This document shows, piece by piece, positions 42,566-51,680 of a DNA stretch of 64,000 bases. The notes under the pieces were generated by a model that saw nothing but the letters and a program-made list of their open reading frames with translations, was not told the DNA's origin and searched no databases. This DNA comes from CAVVEQ01 sp963806635 (GTDB taxonomy: Bacteria > Chloroflexota > Anaerolineae > Anaerolineales > Anaerolineaceae). The stretch lies in assembly GCA_963806635.1 (NCBI GenBank), contig CAWDZA010000015.1, positions 620,001 to 684,000 on the forward strand, written 5' to 3'. Position numbers and translations under genes: made by a program. How positions within the stretch are numbered: the stretch's first letter is position 1; each line of letters begins with the position of its first letter.

Positions 42566-44059
42566 ATGACTGAAAAGAAACATGCTCGGGTACGGTTCGC
42601 TCCGTCTCCAACTGGACATATGCATTTGGGGAGCGCTCGGACAGCGCTTTATGATTATTTAATTGCAAAGCAGACTGAAGGAGAATTTGTTGTACGGATA
42701 GAAGATACCGACCGAAAGCGATATGTGGAAGGCGCTGAACAGGAATTGCTGGATGGACTCGCCTGGCTTAGGATCGATTGGGACGAAGGCCCTGATAAGC
42801 AAGGGAGATTTGGACCATACCGGCAATCCGAACGAAAAGAGATTTACCAAAAATACGCTCGCGAAATGGTGGAAAAGGACAAAGCGTTTTATTGCTTTTG
42901 CACACCACAAGAGCTGGAGCAAAAACGTCAGGCACAGATCGCTGCCAAGAAAAACCCCCGGTATGATGGGACTTGCAGAGGGATTAGCCTTGAGGAAGCG
43001 GATAAAAGGATTGCCGGTGGCGAGCGGCATGTGATCCGATTCAAATCTCCGCTTATCGGTACAACTACGGTCACCGATCTTTTGCGCGGAGAAATTACTG
43101 TTGATAATCAAACCATTGATGATCACATCCTGGTTAAATCTGACGGTTGGGCGTTATACCACCTAGCGGCTATGGTGGACGATCATGAGATGAAAATAAC
43201 GCATGTCATTCGCGGATCAGAATGGTTGCCGACTTTTCCTTTGCATGCCCTCATTTTACGTGCCATGGCTTGGGAGGAACCGGTTTGGGTTCATCTTTCT
43301 GTTTTTCTGAAACCAAGCGGAAAAGGAAAAATGAGTAAGCGGGAAGCTGCAGATCTTATGAAAGATGGGTATTCCATTTTCATTAAAGACTTGCAGGATC
43401 TGGGCTATCTCCCAGAGGCTGTTGTAAATTGGATCGCGCTGATGGGTTGGAGCCTGGACGGGAAAACGGAGTTTTTTACACTTCAAACCCTGGTGGAGAA
43501 ATTTAACATGTCTGGGTTGAATCCATCCCCAGCAGCCATCAATTTTACAAAACTGGATTATTTCAATGGTCTGCATATTCGAAATTTGGAAATCGAAGAT
43601 CTCACGAAAAGAATCCGTCCATTTTTCGAAAATGCAGGGTTGCGCGTAGACAATAATAAACTACAAAAAATCACGCCAATCATTCAAAACCGGATCGTAA
43701 CGCTGGACGACGCAGTCGAAATGGCAGGATTTTTCTTTCGGGAGGATGTGTTTCCATCCAGAGATTCCCTTGAGGTTAAGGGATTATCCTCGGCACAAAC
43801 ATTGGAAGTAATTATTGATACGCTCGGGATTTTGGAACCTTTAGAATATTTTCGATCAAATGAAACAGAAACCAAGATGCGCGAATATGTAGAAGAAAAG
43901 GGTTTCACCCCCGGTCAGGTATTCGGGGTCATGCGGGCAGCGATCACAGGTCAACCAGTGAGTCCGCCATTGTTTGAAAGCATGGAGATTATTGGAAAAG
44001 ATGTAGTCCTAAAAAGACTTAGGGCAGCGATAGACCTACTGGAAATCCCGGAAAAATAG
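42566..44059 (+). CDS. gltX: Glutamyl-tRNA synthetase
   Basis: Class I synthetase of 497 residues. The HIGH motif appears as GHMHLGSARTAL near residue 17 and the KMSKR motif as GKMSKREA near 256. The C-terminal helical anticodon-binding region is complete. A tRNA-Gln gene with its own promoter follows 50 bases downstream. In bacteria lacking GlnRS, a non-discriminating GluRS also charges tRNA-Gln, but the window cannot show whether this is the case here. Confidence 0.96.
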   Translation: MTEKKHARVRFAPSPTGHMHLGSARTALYDYLIAKQTEGEFVVRIEDTDRKRYVEGAEQELLDGLAWLRIDWDEGPDKQGRFGPYRQSERKEIYQKYAREMVEKDKAFYCFCTPQELEQKRQAQIAAKKNPRYDGTCRGISLEEADKRIAGGERHVIRFKSPLIGTTTVTDLLRGEITVDNQTIDDHILVKSDGWALYHLAAMVDDHEMKITHVIRGSEWLPTFPLHALILRAMAWEEPVWVHLSVFLKPSGKGKMSKREAADLMKDGYSIFIKDLQDLGYLPEAVVNWIALMGWSLDGKTEFFTLQTLVEKFNMSGLNPSPAAINFTKLDYFNGLHIRNLEIEDLTKRIRPFFENAGLRVDNNKLQKITPIIQNRIVTLDDAVEMAGFFFREDVFPSRDSLEVKGLSSAQTLEVIIDTLGILEPLEYFRSNETETKMREYVEEKGFTPGQVFGVMRAAITGQPVSPPLFESMEIIGKDVVLKRLRAAIDLLEIPEK

Positions 44060-44065
44060 TAATGC

Positions 44066-44094
44066 TTGCCAAAGCGTCCGGGAGATGGTAAAAT
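44066..44094 (+). promoter_or_regulatory. Sigma70-type promoter of tRNA-Gln
   Basis: TTGCCA (44066-44071) and TAAAAT (44089-44094) with a 17-base spacer and an extended TGG before the -10. It starts 6 bases after the gltX stop. Confidence 0.78.
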
Positions 44095-44109
44095 GCCGGA
44101 CGTTATTGG

Positions 44110-44180
44110 TGGGGGCTCGTCTAATGGTAGGACAGCAGACTCTGGATCTGCTTGTAGAGGTTCGAATCCTTTGCCCCCAG
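44110..44180 (+). tRNA. tRNA-Gln (anticodon CTG)
   Basis: Acceptor TGGGGGC/GCCCCCA, anticodon stem GCAGA/TCTGC with loop CTCTGGA (anticodon CTG), T loop TTCGAAT, discriminator G. CCA is not encoded. Confidence 0.96.
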
Positions 44181-44184
44181 CTAT

Positions 44185-44212
44185 AAAAGCACCGATCAAG
44201 TGCTTTTTGGTT
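44185..44212 (+). terminator. Intrinsic terminator after tRNA-Gln
   Basis: Stem AAAAGCAC/GTGCTTTT with a 7-base loop (44193-44199) and a T-rich tail. The complement also ends in T residues, so it may serve the convergent FAD reductase gene too. Confidence 0.85.
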
Positions 44213-44217
44213 TTAAC

Positions 44218-45405
44218 TTACGATATCAATCCTGGCAGTTCATTTTTTGTCAGTTCCTGACCCTCTGCGATGATTGTCCGAGCTTTTTCCAACTGACCCC
44301 AGAAATTCCATAACAATATCCCAACCACGTGGGAATCACGCTGGTAATAAAAGACACCCTTTTTGTAGGGTTCCTGCCAGTCGATGGTGACCTCAAGTGA
44401 AGCATCCAAATCACCTACAGCCTCATAGCCAATATCAAACAGGTCAGAATAGAAATATGGCAAATATACATAGGATTCGTCTGAGCCGGCCATATTCCTG
44501 CCAGCAAGCATTCCGGTTGCATTAGCATGGTCCTCGTGTTCAACACGACGATTTTTCTTCAGGATGGGATCAAAATAATTTGCGACATCTCCGCTGGCGA
44601 AAATATCTACATGATCAGTGCGGAAGTGTGGATCAACTTTGATTCCATTTTCCGTCGATAGCCCTGCATCCTGCGCGAGCGATATATTTGGGACCACTCC
44701 CAAACCAGCGATCAACCCATCAGTGGAAAGATCACTTATCTCTCCTTGCCCATTTTTTATATGGACAATACTCTTTGAGGAAATTAAGTCAATCCCCTCA
44801 ATAGAAATTTCAGAAATGATCCTAATTCCATTCTCCTGGAAAACATCACGAAAATATGACCCAATCTCAGCAGGAAAGATACGCTGGCAAAGCCATTTTT
44901 CGGGGAATATGATGGTGACATTTTTCCCCAAGCCAGCGAGGGAAGCGGCCAGTTCTGACCCGATGAATCCGCCTCCGATGATCACAAAATCCTGTTTAGA
45001 GTTCGTTAAGCTTCGCAGATTCTCATAATCGGAAAAAAATCGAAAATAATTTACGTGGTTCTCCGCAAAGGGGAATTTCCTCGGCGTTGCGCCGGTCGCT
45101 AAAAGTGCCTTATCGAAAGTTAATTCCTCGCCAGAGTTTAATAAGACAGATTTATTTCCAGGATCCAGTCGGGTTGCCTGCGTGGAGAGGTTTAGATCGA
45201 TGTTTTGTTTTTCGGTTTTGCGCCAGATTTTATCAATTGATTTCCCTTTCCAAAGACCTTTAGAAAGGGGCGGACGGTTGTAAGGTCCTACATTTTCATT
45301 GGATACGAGGCAGATCGAACCATCCGGATCCACAGAGCGGATTCCCCGAACGGCTGAATCGGCAGACATTCCACCACCAATGATAAGGTACTTAACTTTT
45401 TTCAT
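44218..45405 (-). CDS. FAD-dependent NAD(P)H oxidoreductase (ferredoxin/rubredoxin reductase or AIF type)
   Basis: A two-dinucleotide-fold flavoprotein of 395 residues: FAD motif LIIGGGMSADSA near residue 7, NAD(P) motif VIIGGGFIGSELA near 143, and the second FAD contact IFASGDVANYFD near 275. The C-terminal segment resembles apoptosis-inducing-factor-like reductases. It probably passes electrons from NAD(P)H to a small redox protein; the partner is not in view. It lies downstream of the MFS gene by 15 bases. Confidence 0.85.
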   Translation of the reverse strand: MKKVKYLIIGGGMSADSAVRGIRSVDPDGSICLVSNENVGPYNRPPLSKGLWKGKSIDKIWRKTEKQNIDLNLSTQATRLDPGNKSVLLNSGEELTFDKALLATGATPRKFPFAENHVNYFRFFSDYENLRSLTNSKQDFVIIGGGFIGSELAASLAGLGKNVTIIFPEKWLCQRIFPAEIGSYFRDVFQENGIRIISEISIEGIDLISSKSIVHIKNGQGEISDLSTDGLIAGLGVVPNISLAQDAGLSTENGIKVDPHFRTDHVDIFASGDVANYFDPILKKNRRVEHEDHANATGMLAGRNMAGSDESYVYLPYFYSDLFDIGYEAVGDLDASLEVTIDWQEPYKKGVFYYQRDSHVVGILLWNFWGQLEKARTIIAEGQELTKNELPGLIS

Positions 45406-45420
45406 TTTACCTCCAAGAGA

Positions 45421-46696
45421 TCATTGACTTATTACAGGAGTAATTGCGGTTTGATTGGACTTCATGGATCGACCCATCAAAATAAGTATAACCGCAGTGA
45501 TTAAGGACAGGCCTGCTGAAAAAATGAATGTAACAGAATAGGAATAAGTATCCGCGAGCCAGCCGCCAAACAAAGGAGCCAGAATGGCGGCTGGAGCACC
45601 CAGCGTATTTAGAACACCGACATAGGTGGGTCGGGTTTGATCAGTACCGAATTCAAGGGTGTATGCTATTCCTATCGTCCAAAAAGCTGTATTCGCGATA
45701 CCAGCGAGGATCATCACCAGGGGAAAAAGAAATAGCGAGGTTGCCAACCAGGCAAAGAACGCACTGAGCATGGCTGAAAATGCTCCGAAGATCAGCACCG
45801 GTCGGTGCCCCCAGCGATCTGCCACCCAGCCTAAAAGGGGGTTTGAAACTACCTGGGTGATCAGGGCAAGGCTGGTTAGCAACACCTGCATAAGCCGTAC
45901 TCATTCCCAGAAAGCGGACGCCATAAACAATGTAGAATGCAAACGCCATCATGCCGAATTGGAATAATGTGCGGCTGATGAGGAACCCCAGAAAGACTTT
46001 ATCCTGCGCAAGAATTGTCTTCACCGATTGCAACAGAGGTGAGGAACTTGTATTTGTTTTCGGCAGTTCCACCCGGGGTTCTCTGGTGAGCGCCAGGAAG
46101 ATCATGGAAATCATGATGAAGAAAAACGCAATCAGAAAACATAAGGCATACCCGATGTGTGGGGTCGCCTTTTGCAGGAGTAACCCGGCTAGCAAAGCAC
46201 CAAGGCTGGCAAGGAGATTTGATGCGGCGCTTTGAATCCCAAAAAACTTTGCCCTGGTTTTTGATGGGATCACTTTGGCGAGCATTGATTGCCAGCCATT
46301 GGCTGTCAGCCCGGCACCCAGTCCCTGCCAGATCAAAAGAAAGAAGAACAGGACCAGTGCCAGGTTTTTATTCATCACGGGAAGGAACCAGGCAATAAGA
46401 AAAAAACCAATGTATGGCAGACGCTCATTTAGGGTCATTAACAAAACGTGTGGTTTTATCCGCGGGAGGGAAGACACCTTTTTTGCCATGAAAAGCTGCG
46501 GAATTTGCCAGAACATGCTGTGAATGGCGGGCACCAATCCGATCAACACTGCGGAATTGGTCATTTGAGAAACAAAAAGTGGCAGGATGGTAGAAAATGA
46601 TGCAAACCCAAACCCAAGCCCAAAAAATGCCCCATCCAGCACATTGACAAGAATATTATGTTTTAAATTTACCAGAACGCCTCGATCTATTTCCAC
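45421..46696 (-). CDS. Major facilitator superfamily transporter, interrupted by a frameshift
   Basis: The first frame (46696 to about 45885) encodes about eight hydrophobic helices and loses meaning after MSTAYAGV. The next frame resumes with LLTSLALITQVVSNP and the MFS loop GWVADRWGHRPVL, giving the last helices to 45421. A one-base indel at about 45880-45885 explains the break; the repaired protein is about 424 residues, a normal MFS size. The substrate is not identifiable. Confidence 0.85.
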
Positions 46697-46706
46697 CCGT
46701 ATATTA

Positions 46707-46731
46707 TAAAAGACCCCGAGGCTCGGGGTCT
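46707..46731 (-). terminator. Strong GC-rich hairpin terminator
   Basis: A 10-bp inverted repeat (AGACCCCGAG/CTCGGGGTCT) with almost no spacer; a few base pairs must open to form the loop. TTTTA follows on the minus strand. It lies between the small acidic protein gene and the MFS gene. Confidence 0.78.
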
Positions 46732-46763
46732 AATGAAATCAACATATTGGGAGACGAATTGAA

Positions 46764-47000
46764 TCAATATTCTTCGGTTTCATCCTCATCCAGCCACATT
46801 TCATCATCTTCTTCATCTTCCTCGGACACTTCTTCCCATTCTTCTTCCTCTTCATCTTCCCACTCACCATTGGCAGTTGCTTCTGTGTTGGGAGAGAAAG
46901 TATTACAGCCGGTGTCAGGGTCAAGCTCCACCTGTGCGGCGCTGCAAAAACCGTCGTCCAGGAAGCTGCAATCGGTATAATGGCAACGAATACGGGGCAT
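46764..47000 (-). CDS. Small DUF1540-like cysteine protein with a highly acidic tail
   Basis: A 78-residue protein. The first 36 residues carry four cysteines (6, 11, 19, 32) in the order C-x4-C-x7-C-x12-C, resembling DUF1540-type metal-binding domains. The remaining 40 residues are almost all Glu, Asp and Trp. AGGAGG precedes the ATG with good spacing, so it is a real gene. Its function is unknown; binding of a metal or a basic partner is a guess. Confidence 0.75.
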   Translation of the reverse strand: MPRIRCHYTDCSFLDDGFCSAAQVELDPDTGCNTFSPNTEATANGEWEDEEEEEWEEVSEEDEEDDEMWLDEDETEEY

Positions 47001-47014
47001 GAATTTCCTCCTCC

Positions 47015-47449
47015 TTAGTGGATATTTCTCAATTCAAAAATTGAGATTACGAAAATACCTGTCATCATAATCGCAGATAGTATACAAAAAGGACACTCAG
47101 CTTTCAAGATGAAAAAGCTGATCGATGTGAGATAGACGGAATACAAAAAACCGATAAATGATAATCCGAAGAGAGCATATCGAACTTGATTTATATACTG
47201 CGGGCGAAACCGGATCACAACTAAAAGGAGCAGGATCGCAGCATAACCAAGCATTCCTACAAGGCCATTTGGAATGCCATAAATCGAAGCATATTTTGAG
47301 TTGGCAACCGTTTCGCAGCCTGTAGAACCCTGAAAGCATGCCACAGGAGTGGAGGTAAGCTTAACATAATACAAATACAGGGAATCCAGGAACCCTACGA
47401 CCGCAAGAGCCAATAATGAATAATATACAGGTTTTTTCAAAGGATACAC
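47015..47449 (-). CDS. Vitamin K epoxide reductase (VKOR) family protein
   Basis: Membrane thiol oxidase of 144 residues with four hydrophobic helices. The active-site CPFC lies near residue 118 and the loop cysteine pair CFQGSTGC near 38-45. Bacterial VKOR takes electrons from a periplasmic Dsb partner and passes them to quinone, making disulfides in exported proteins. No fused thioredoxin domain is present, so a separate partner is expected. The start is GTG. Confidence 0.9.
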   Translation of the reverse strand: MYPLKKPVYYSLLALAVVGFLDSLYLYYVKLTSTPVACFQGSTGCETVANSKYASIYGIPNGLVGMLGYAAILLLLVVIRFRPQYINQVRYALFGLSFIGFLYSVYLTSISFFILKAECPFCILSAIMMTGIFVISIFELRNIH

Positions 47450-47456
47450 TTGTTAA

Positions 47457-48694
47457 TCAAGCCAGCAGCCATGTATGTACTTTGCTATCTGCAGGCAGCG
47501 ATTTTACCCCAGGTGGAATAATCAGTAAAGCATTTGAATTGACCATGGAGAGCACATTTCCCGAACCCTGGTGACTGGCGGGATGGGCAATCCATTCACC
47601 ACCTTTGAAATACGCGTTCGCCCGTAAATAACTCTGACGGCCATCTGATTCGATGGCTGCATCGATCCGCATGGGGATCAAATCCGGCTCCAGATAGGCG
47701 ACCCCGAACATTTTTAATATTATCGGGCGGATGAAGATCAAAAAACCAACAAATGCTGAAACAGGATTACCCGCCAGTCCGACCAGCGGGATGGAATGGT
47801 AATTTCCAAAAGCAACAGGTTTGCCAGGACGGATATTTACCCGCCAAAAATCGATTCTTCCGGAAGCTTCGATCACTTCCTTAATATAATCATATGCTCC
47901 CACGCTGACACCGGCGGAGGTGATGATCAGATCAATTTTCTGCGAAACGCATTGATCAAGGCGTTTTTTAATTTCTTCTCGGTCGTCTGGTGCAATGCCC
48001 AGATTCCGAACCTCGCAGCCCAACTCTTTGGCGAGACCGATCAGAGAATAAGAGTTGGATTCGTGGATCTTGCCGGGCTCGAGGGTTACCTCAGGTGTGA
48101 TCAATTCATCACCTGTGCTCAGAATTGCCACTTTGGGACGTTGGACGACAGGCACTTGGGTGATCCCCAGCGCAGCCAGCGCGCTGATTTCCTGCGGCCG
48201 AAGTCGGGTGGATTTCCGGATCAGTATTTCCCCATTTTTGATATCCATTCCCTTGGGACGGATATTTTCACCTGTTGATACACATGAAAATACCTTCACC
48301 GGAAATGGGAATGATTTATTTTCTTCATGGCGGATGCTATCAGTATTCTCCACAGGGATGACCGCATCCGCTCCGGGGGGGAGGGGAGCACCAGTCATTA
48401 TTCTGGCTGCATGTCCAGGATAAATGGTTTGGGTGGGATGGGAACCAGCAGGAATATCAAAATCCGCGATCAGTTCCACCGGTAAAGAAGGAGAAGCTGT
48501 TTTTATTTCAGAAGCGATAACAGCAAAGCCATCCATGCTGGAGTTGGTGAAGGGGGGAGATCGGTAAGTGCACGTACATCCCGGCTCAGGTATCTTCCAT
48601 AAGAATCCATTAATACAGAGAGTTCTTCGCCTTTGGATGAAATTGAATTTAGGATTCGATTAATGGCATCATCTACGGAAATGAGGTCAGTCAA
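47457..48694 (-). CDS. moeA: Molybdopterin molybdenumtransferase MoeA, interrupted by a frameshift
   Basis: MoeA inserts molybdate into adenylylated molybdopterin. It starts at TTG (48694) with GGAGG just upstream. The conserved segment DLPPF(T)NS-MDGFAV is split at a run of six G (48552-48557; C on the coding strand). One more C would read DLPPFTNSSMDGFAV in frame and give 412 residues, the usual length. Downstream motifs are clear: GAPLPPGADAVIPVE, STGDELI and GLAGNPVSA. A homopolymer miscount is the likeliest cause. Confidence 0.9.
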
Positions 48695-48708
48695 AATGCC
48701 TCCATCGG

Positions 48709-50928
48709 CTACCCAGGTTTAATTCGATGAGCTTCCATGACGTTAGGAAGGTTTTCAATCCGGGTGAGAACGCGGCTTAATTGGGCAATATCCCGGATTT
48801 CCAAGATCAAAGTAATGGTCGCAAGATTGTGGGTTACCTTCAGGTGGATATCCATCACATTGATGCTTTCCAGACTTAGGATGGTGGAAATATCTCCCAT
48901 CAATCCCTGTCGGTCATAAGCTTTTATCTCGATATTGATCGGAAATGTTTTTTGCGCCTCTCCCCACACTACTTTCACGATCCGCTCATGGTCGTTCATG
49001 CGGAGAATATTAGGACAATCCCGGCGGTGGATGGTTGCCCCACGTCCGCGGGTTATGTAACCTACGATATCATCACCGGGAGCAGGATTGCAGCATTTTG
49101 CAAAAGTGGTCAGTAAGCCTTTCAACCCCAGAACCGATACTTCGGTGGTGATGGCAGGTTTAGCATCGGTTGTGCGAATTTCCAGAAGCGGCTCTTTTTC
49201 CTTCTGGATCTCGCTGATCTTATTAACCACCCGCCCGATGGTAAGGTCACCGTTTCCCAGGGCTTCATAGAAATCATCTATTGTTTTATATTCGAGCGTA
49301 TTTACAAGCTCATCAAGGGAAAGACTCGTGATCCCAAGCCGGTGAATCTCCCGCTCGAATAATTGTTTCCCCTGGGTCAGGTTGATATCGCGATCCTGCT
49401 TTTTGAACCAGGCTTTGATCTTGGATCGCGCACGCTGGGTTCGAACAAGTCCGAGGCTTGGGTTCAGCCAATCACGGCTGGGACCGCCTTGTTTGGCAGT
49501 GAGGATCTCCACACGGTCACCAGTCTTTAGGGTGTAATCCAGGGTAACCAATTTGCCGTTGACTTTGGCGCCACGGCAGCGATTGCCAATCTCGGTGTGA
49601 ACATGATAGGCGAAATCGATTGGGGTAGATTCCGCAGGCATGTCGATGATATCTCCGTGGGGAGTGAAAATAAAAACCCGATCTTCGAAGACATCCGTCT
49701 TCATACCATCAACAAATTCCTGGGCGTCTTCCACTTCCTGCCGCCATTCCATCATTTTTCGCAGCCAGGAAACACGTTGATCAAACTGATCGGATTTTGC
49801 CCCTTTTTCCTTATATCGCCAGTGGGCGGCAATACCCAGTTCTGAATTCTGATGCATCTCAGGAGTGCGGATTTGCACTTCCAACGGTTTACCATCATCG
49901 TAGATCACGGCTGTGTGGAGCGACTGGTAGAAATTATCCTTGGGAGCTGCGATGTAGTCATCAAACTCCTGAGGAATTGGTCGCCAATGGGTGTGAATGA
50001 TCCCTAATGCAGAATAACAGGTGGGAATATCTGCCACAATCAGCCGGACGCCTCGAAGATCCATCACATTTTCATAAGCCCGACCTTTTTCCACCATCTT
50101 GCGATAAATGGAATATATGTGTTTACGCCTACCCGAGATATCTGCAGTGATACCAGCGTTTTCCAGAACTTTTTGGAGACGATCCTCTATGCTTTGAATT
50201 TCAATCTCGCGGTCATGTTTTTCCTGATTGATCTTATCGGCGATTTCCTGAAATTTGACAGGATCAACATAGCGAAAGGCAAGATCTTCCAATTCAGATT
50301 TCATCTGCCAGATGCCCAGACGGTTTGCAAGCGGAGCGAAAATCTCCAGAGTTTCCCGCGCAATCCTCTTTCGTTTGGCTTCCGGCATCGCTCCGAGCGT
50401 ACGCATATTATGCAGACGATCGGCGAGTTTGATTATCACGACACGGATATCATCCCCCATGGCGAGAAAAGTTTTCCGAAGCGTTTCAGTCGCCAGATCC
50501 CTTTTACGGCTGCGAATGTTGATTTCGCTGGCTTCAACTTCAATATCCGTTCCGGAAAGAGGGTTCAGACCTTCCGCACCACTTGCTAGTTGATCATCAC
50601 GGGAAACCATGGGAAGGTTGGTGAGCTTGGTGACGCCATCCACAAGCTTTGCAACCTCCTCTCCAAATTCACTTTTCAAGTCATCCAACGATACAGATGT
50701 ATCTTCCACCGTGTCATGGAGCAATCCAGCGACAATCACTGCTGGCGGTACGTGCATCTCTGCGAGGATGGATGCCACTGCGAGACAGTGGGTTATGTAT
50801 GGTTCTCCAGAAATCCGCTTCTGACCGGAATGTGCTTTCTCAGCAAATTCGTACGCCTTCTGGATTCGATCTTTATCCGGAGCGGAATAGGAATCTGGCA
50901 GGGATTTAATTAGATTTTGAATTGTCAT
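48709..50928 (-). CDS. Bifunctional (p)ppGpp synthetase/hydrolase RelA/SpoT homologue
   Basis: Long RSH enzyme of 739 residues that sets the stringent alarmone level. An HD hydrolase domain has its metal site intact (AGLLHDTVEDT near residue 65), so hydrolysis is expected. A synthetase domain follows (about 235-345, MDLRGVRLIV), then TGS (about 395-455, VFIFTPHGDIIDMP) and a C-terminal ACT domain (about 665-735). Between TGS and ACT lies the zinc-finger-like CCNPAPGD segment. Confidence 0.95.
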   Translation of the reverse strand: MTIQNLIKSLPDSYSAPDKDRIQKAYEFAEKAHSGQKRISGEPYITHCLAVASILAEMHVPPAVIVAGLLHDTVEDTSVSLDDLKSEFGEEVAKLVDGVTKLTNLPMVSRDDQLASGAEGLNPLSGTDIEVEASEINIRSRKRDLATETLRKTFLAMGDDIRVVIIKLADRLHNMRTLGAMPEAKRKRIARETLEIFAPLANRLGIWQMKSELEDLAFRYVDPVKFQEIADKINQEKHDREIEIQSIEDRLQKVLENAGITADISGRRKHIYSIYRKMVEKGRAYENVMDLRGVRLIVADIPTCYSALGIIHTHWRPIPQEFDDYIAAPKDNFYQSLHTAVIYDDGKPLEVQIRTPEMHQNSELGIAAHWRYKEKGAKSDQFDQRVSWLRKMMEWRQEVEDAQEFVDGMKTDVFEDRVFIFTPHGDIIDMPAESTPIDFAYHVHTEIGNRCRGAKVNGKLVTLDYTLKTGDRVEILTAKQGGPSRDWLNPSLGLVRTQRARSKIKAWFKKQDRDINLTQGKQLFEREIHRLGITSLSLDELVNTLEYKTIDDFYEALGNGDLTIGRVVNKISEIQKEKEPLLEIRTTDAKPAITTEVSVLGLKGLLTTFAKCCNPAPGDDIVGYITRGRGATIHRRDCPNILRMNDHERIVKVVWGEAQKTFPINIEIKAYDRQGLMGDISTILSLESINVMDIHLKVTHNLATITLILEIRDIAQLSRVLTRIENLPNVMEAHRIKPG

Positions 50929-50995
50929 TGATTTCTTGCTGAAAATTGGTGCAAGTATAGCGTTTAATTGGAAAGATGCAACCTGAATCCATTCT

Positions 50996-51664
50996 TCACC
51001 TGGATTCAGCGATTTTGATGATCTCTTTCAGACCTACGGTCAAGAGTGAAGGAACTTGAAGATCGGATTCAAAAAAGTCCATGTTCAATGTAACGGAATT
51101 GGGGACAGCAACGCAAAAAATCTCTGCCTGACGGGCTGCTCGAACTCCATTGACCGAATCTTCAAAAGCGACGGCCTCTTTGGGAAATATACTCAGTAGA
51201 TCGAGAGCCACCCAGTACACAGTGGGATCTGGTTTGGCTGGATAAATCGAATCTGCGGTGACAATCGCTTCAAAGTAATCCCGGCAGTTCAGCCGCTCAA
51301 GATGACCCAGAACCCACTTATGAGTGGAACTTGAAGCAATGGCAACCTTGATTTCCGCATCTTTGGCATCCTGCAAATATTGCCTTACACCGGGCATTAA
51401 GTCGCAAAACGAGAGATACTCAAGCAGTAATTTTTCATGTAAAGAAGAGGCTTCGTGAGAATCGAAACCATTTCCTGCATGTTGTCGAAGATAGGCTAAG
51501 GGATTAAATGTGTGTTCATCCGTGCCCACGGTTAAGATATATTTTTCAAAAGGTAATTCCTGTCCATATGCACGGTATACCTCCTGCCAGGATTGAAGAT
51601 TGGGCAGCTCGGTATCCAGGATCAAACCATCAAAATCGAAAATCAATCCTTTTATAGAATTCAT
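50996..51664 (-). CDS. HAD-superfamily hydrolase (beta-phosphoglucomutase-like)
   Basis: A 222-residue HAD subfamily IA protein: motif I DFDGLILDTE near residue 10, motif II Thr/Ser in VAIASSSTHKW near 112, motif III Lys in PAKPDPTVY and motif IV EDSVNGVRAA. The cap domain between motifs I and II matches phosphoglucomutase/phosphatase relatives. The substrate is not determinable. Confidence 0.88.
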   Translation of the reverse strand: MNSIKGLIFDFDGLILDTELPNLQSWQEVYRAYGQELPFEKYILTVGTDEHTFNPLAYLRQHAGNGFDSHEASSLHEKLLLEYLSFCDLMPGVRQYLQDAKDAEIKVAIASSSTHKWVLGHLERLNCRDYFEAIVTADSIYPAKPDPTVYWVALDLLSIFPKEAVAFEDSVNGVRAARQAEIFCVAVPNSVTLNMDFFESDLQVPSLLTVGLKEIIKIAESR

Positions 51665-51680
51665 AGAGTAATGCGGATTT

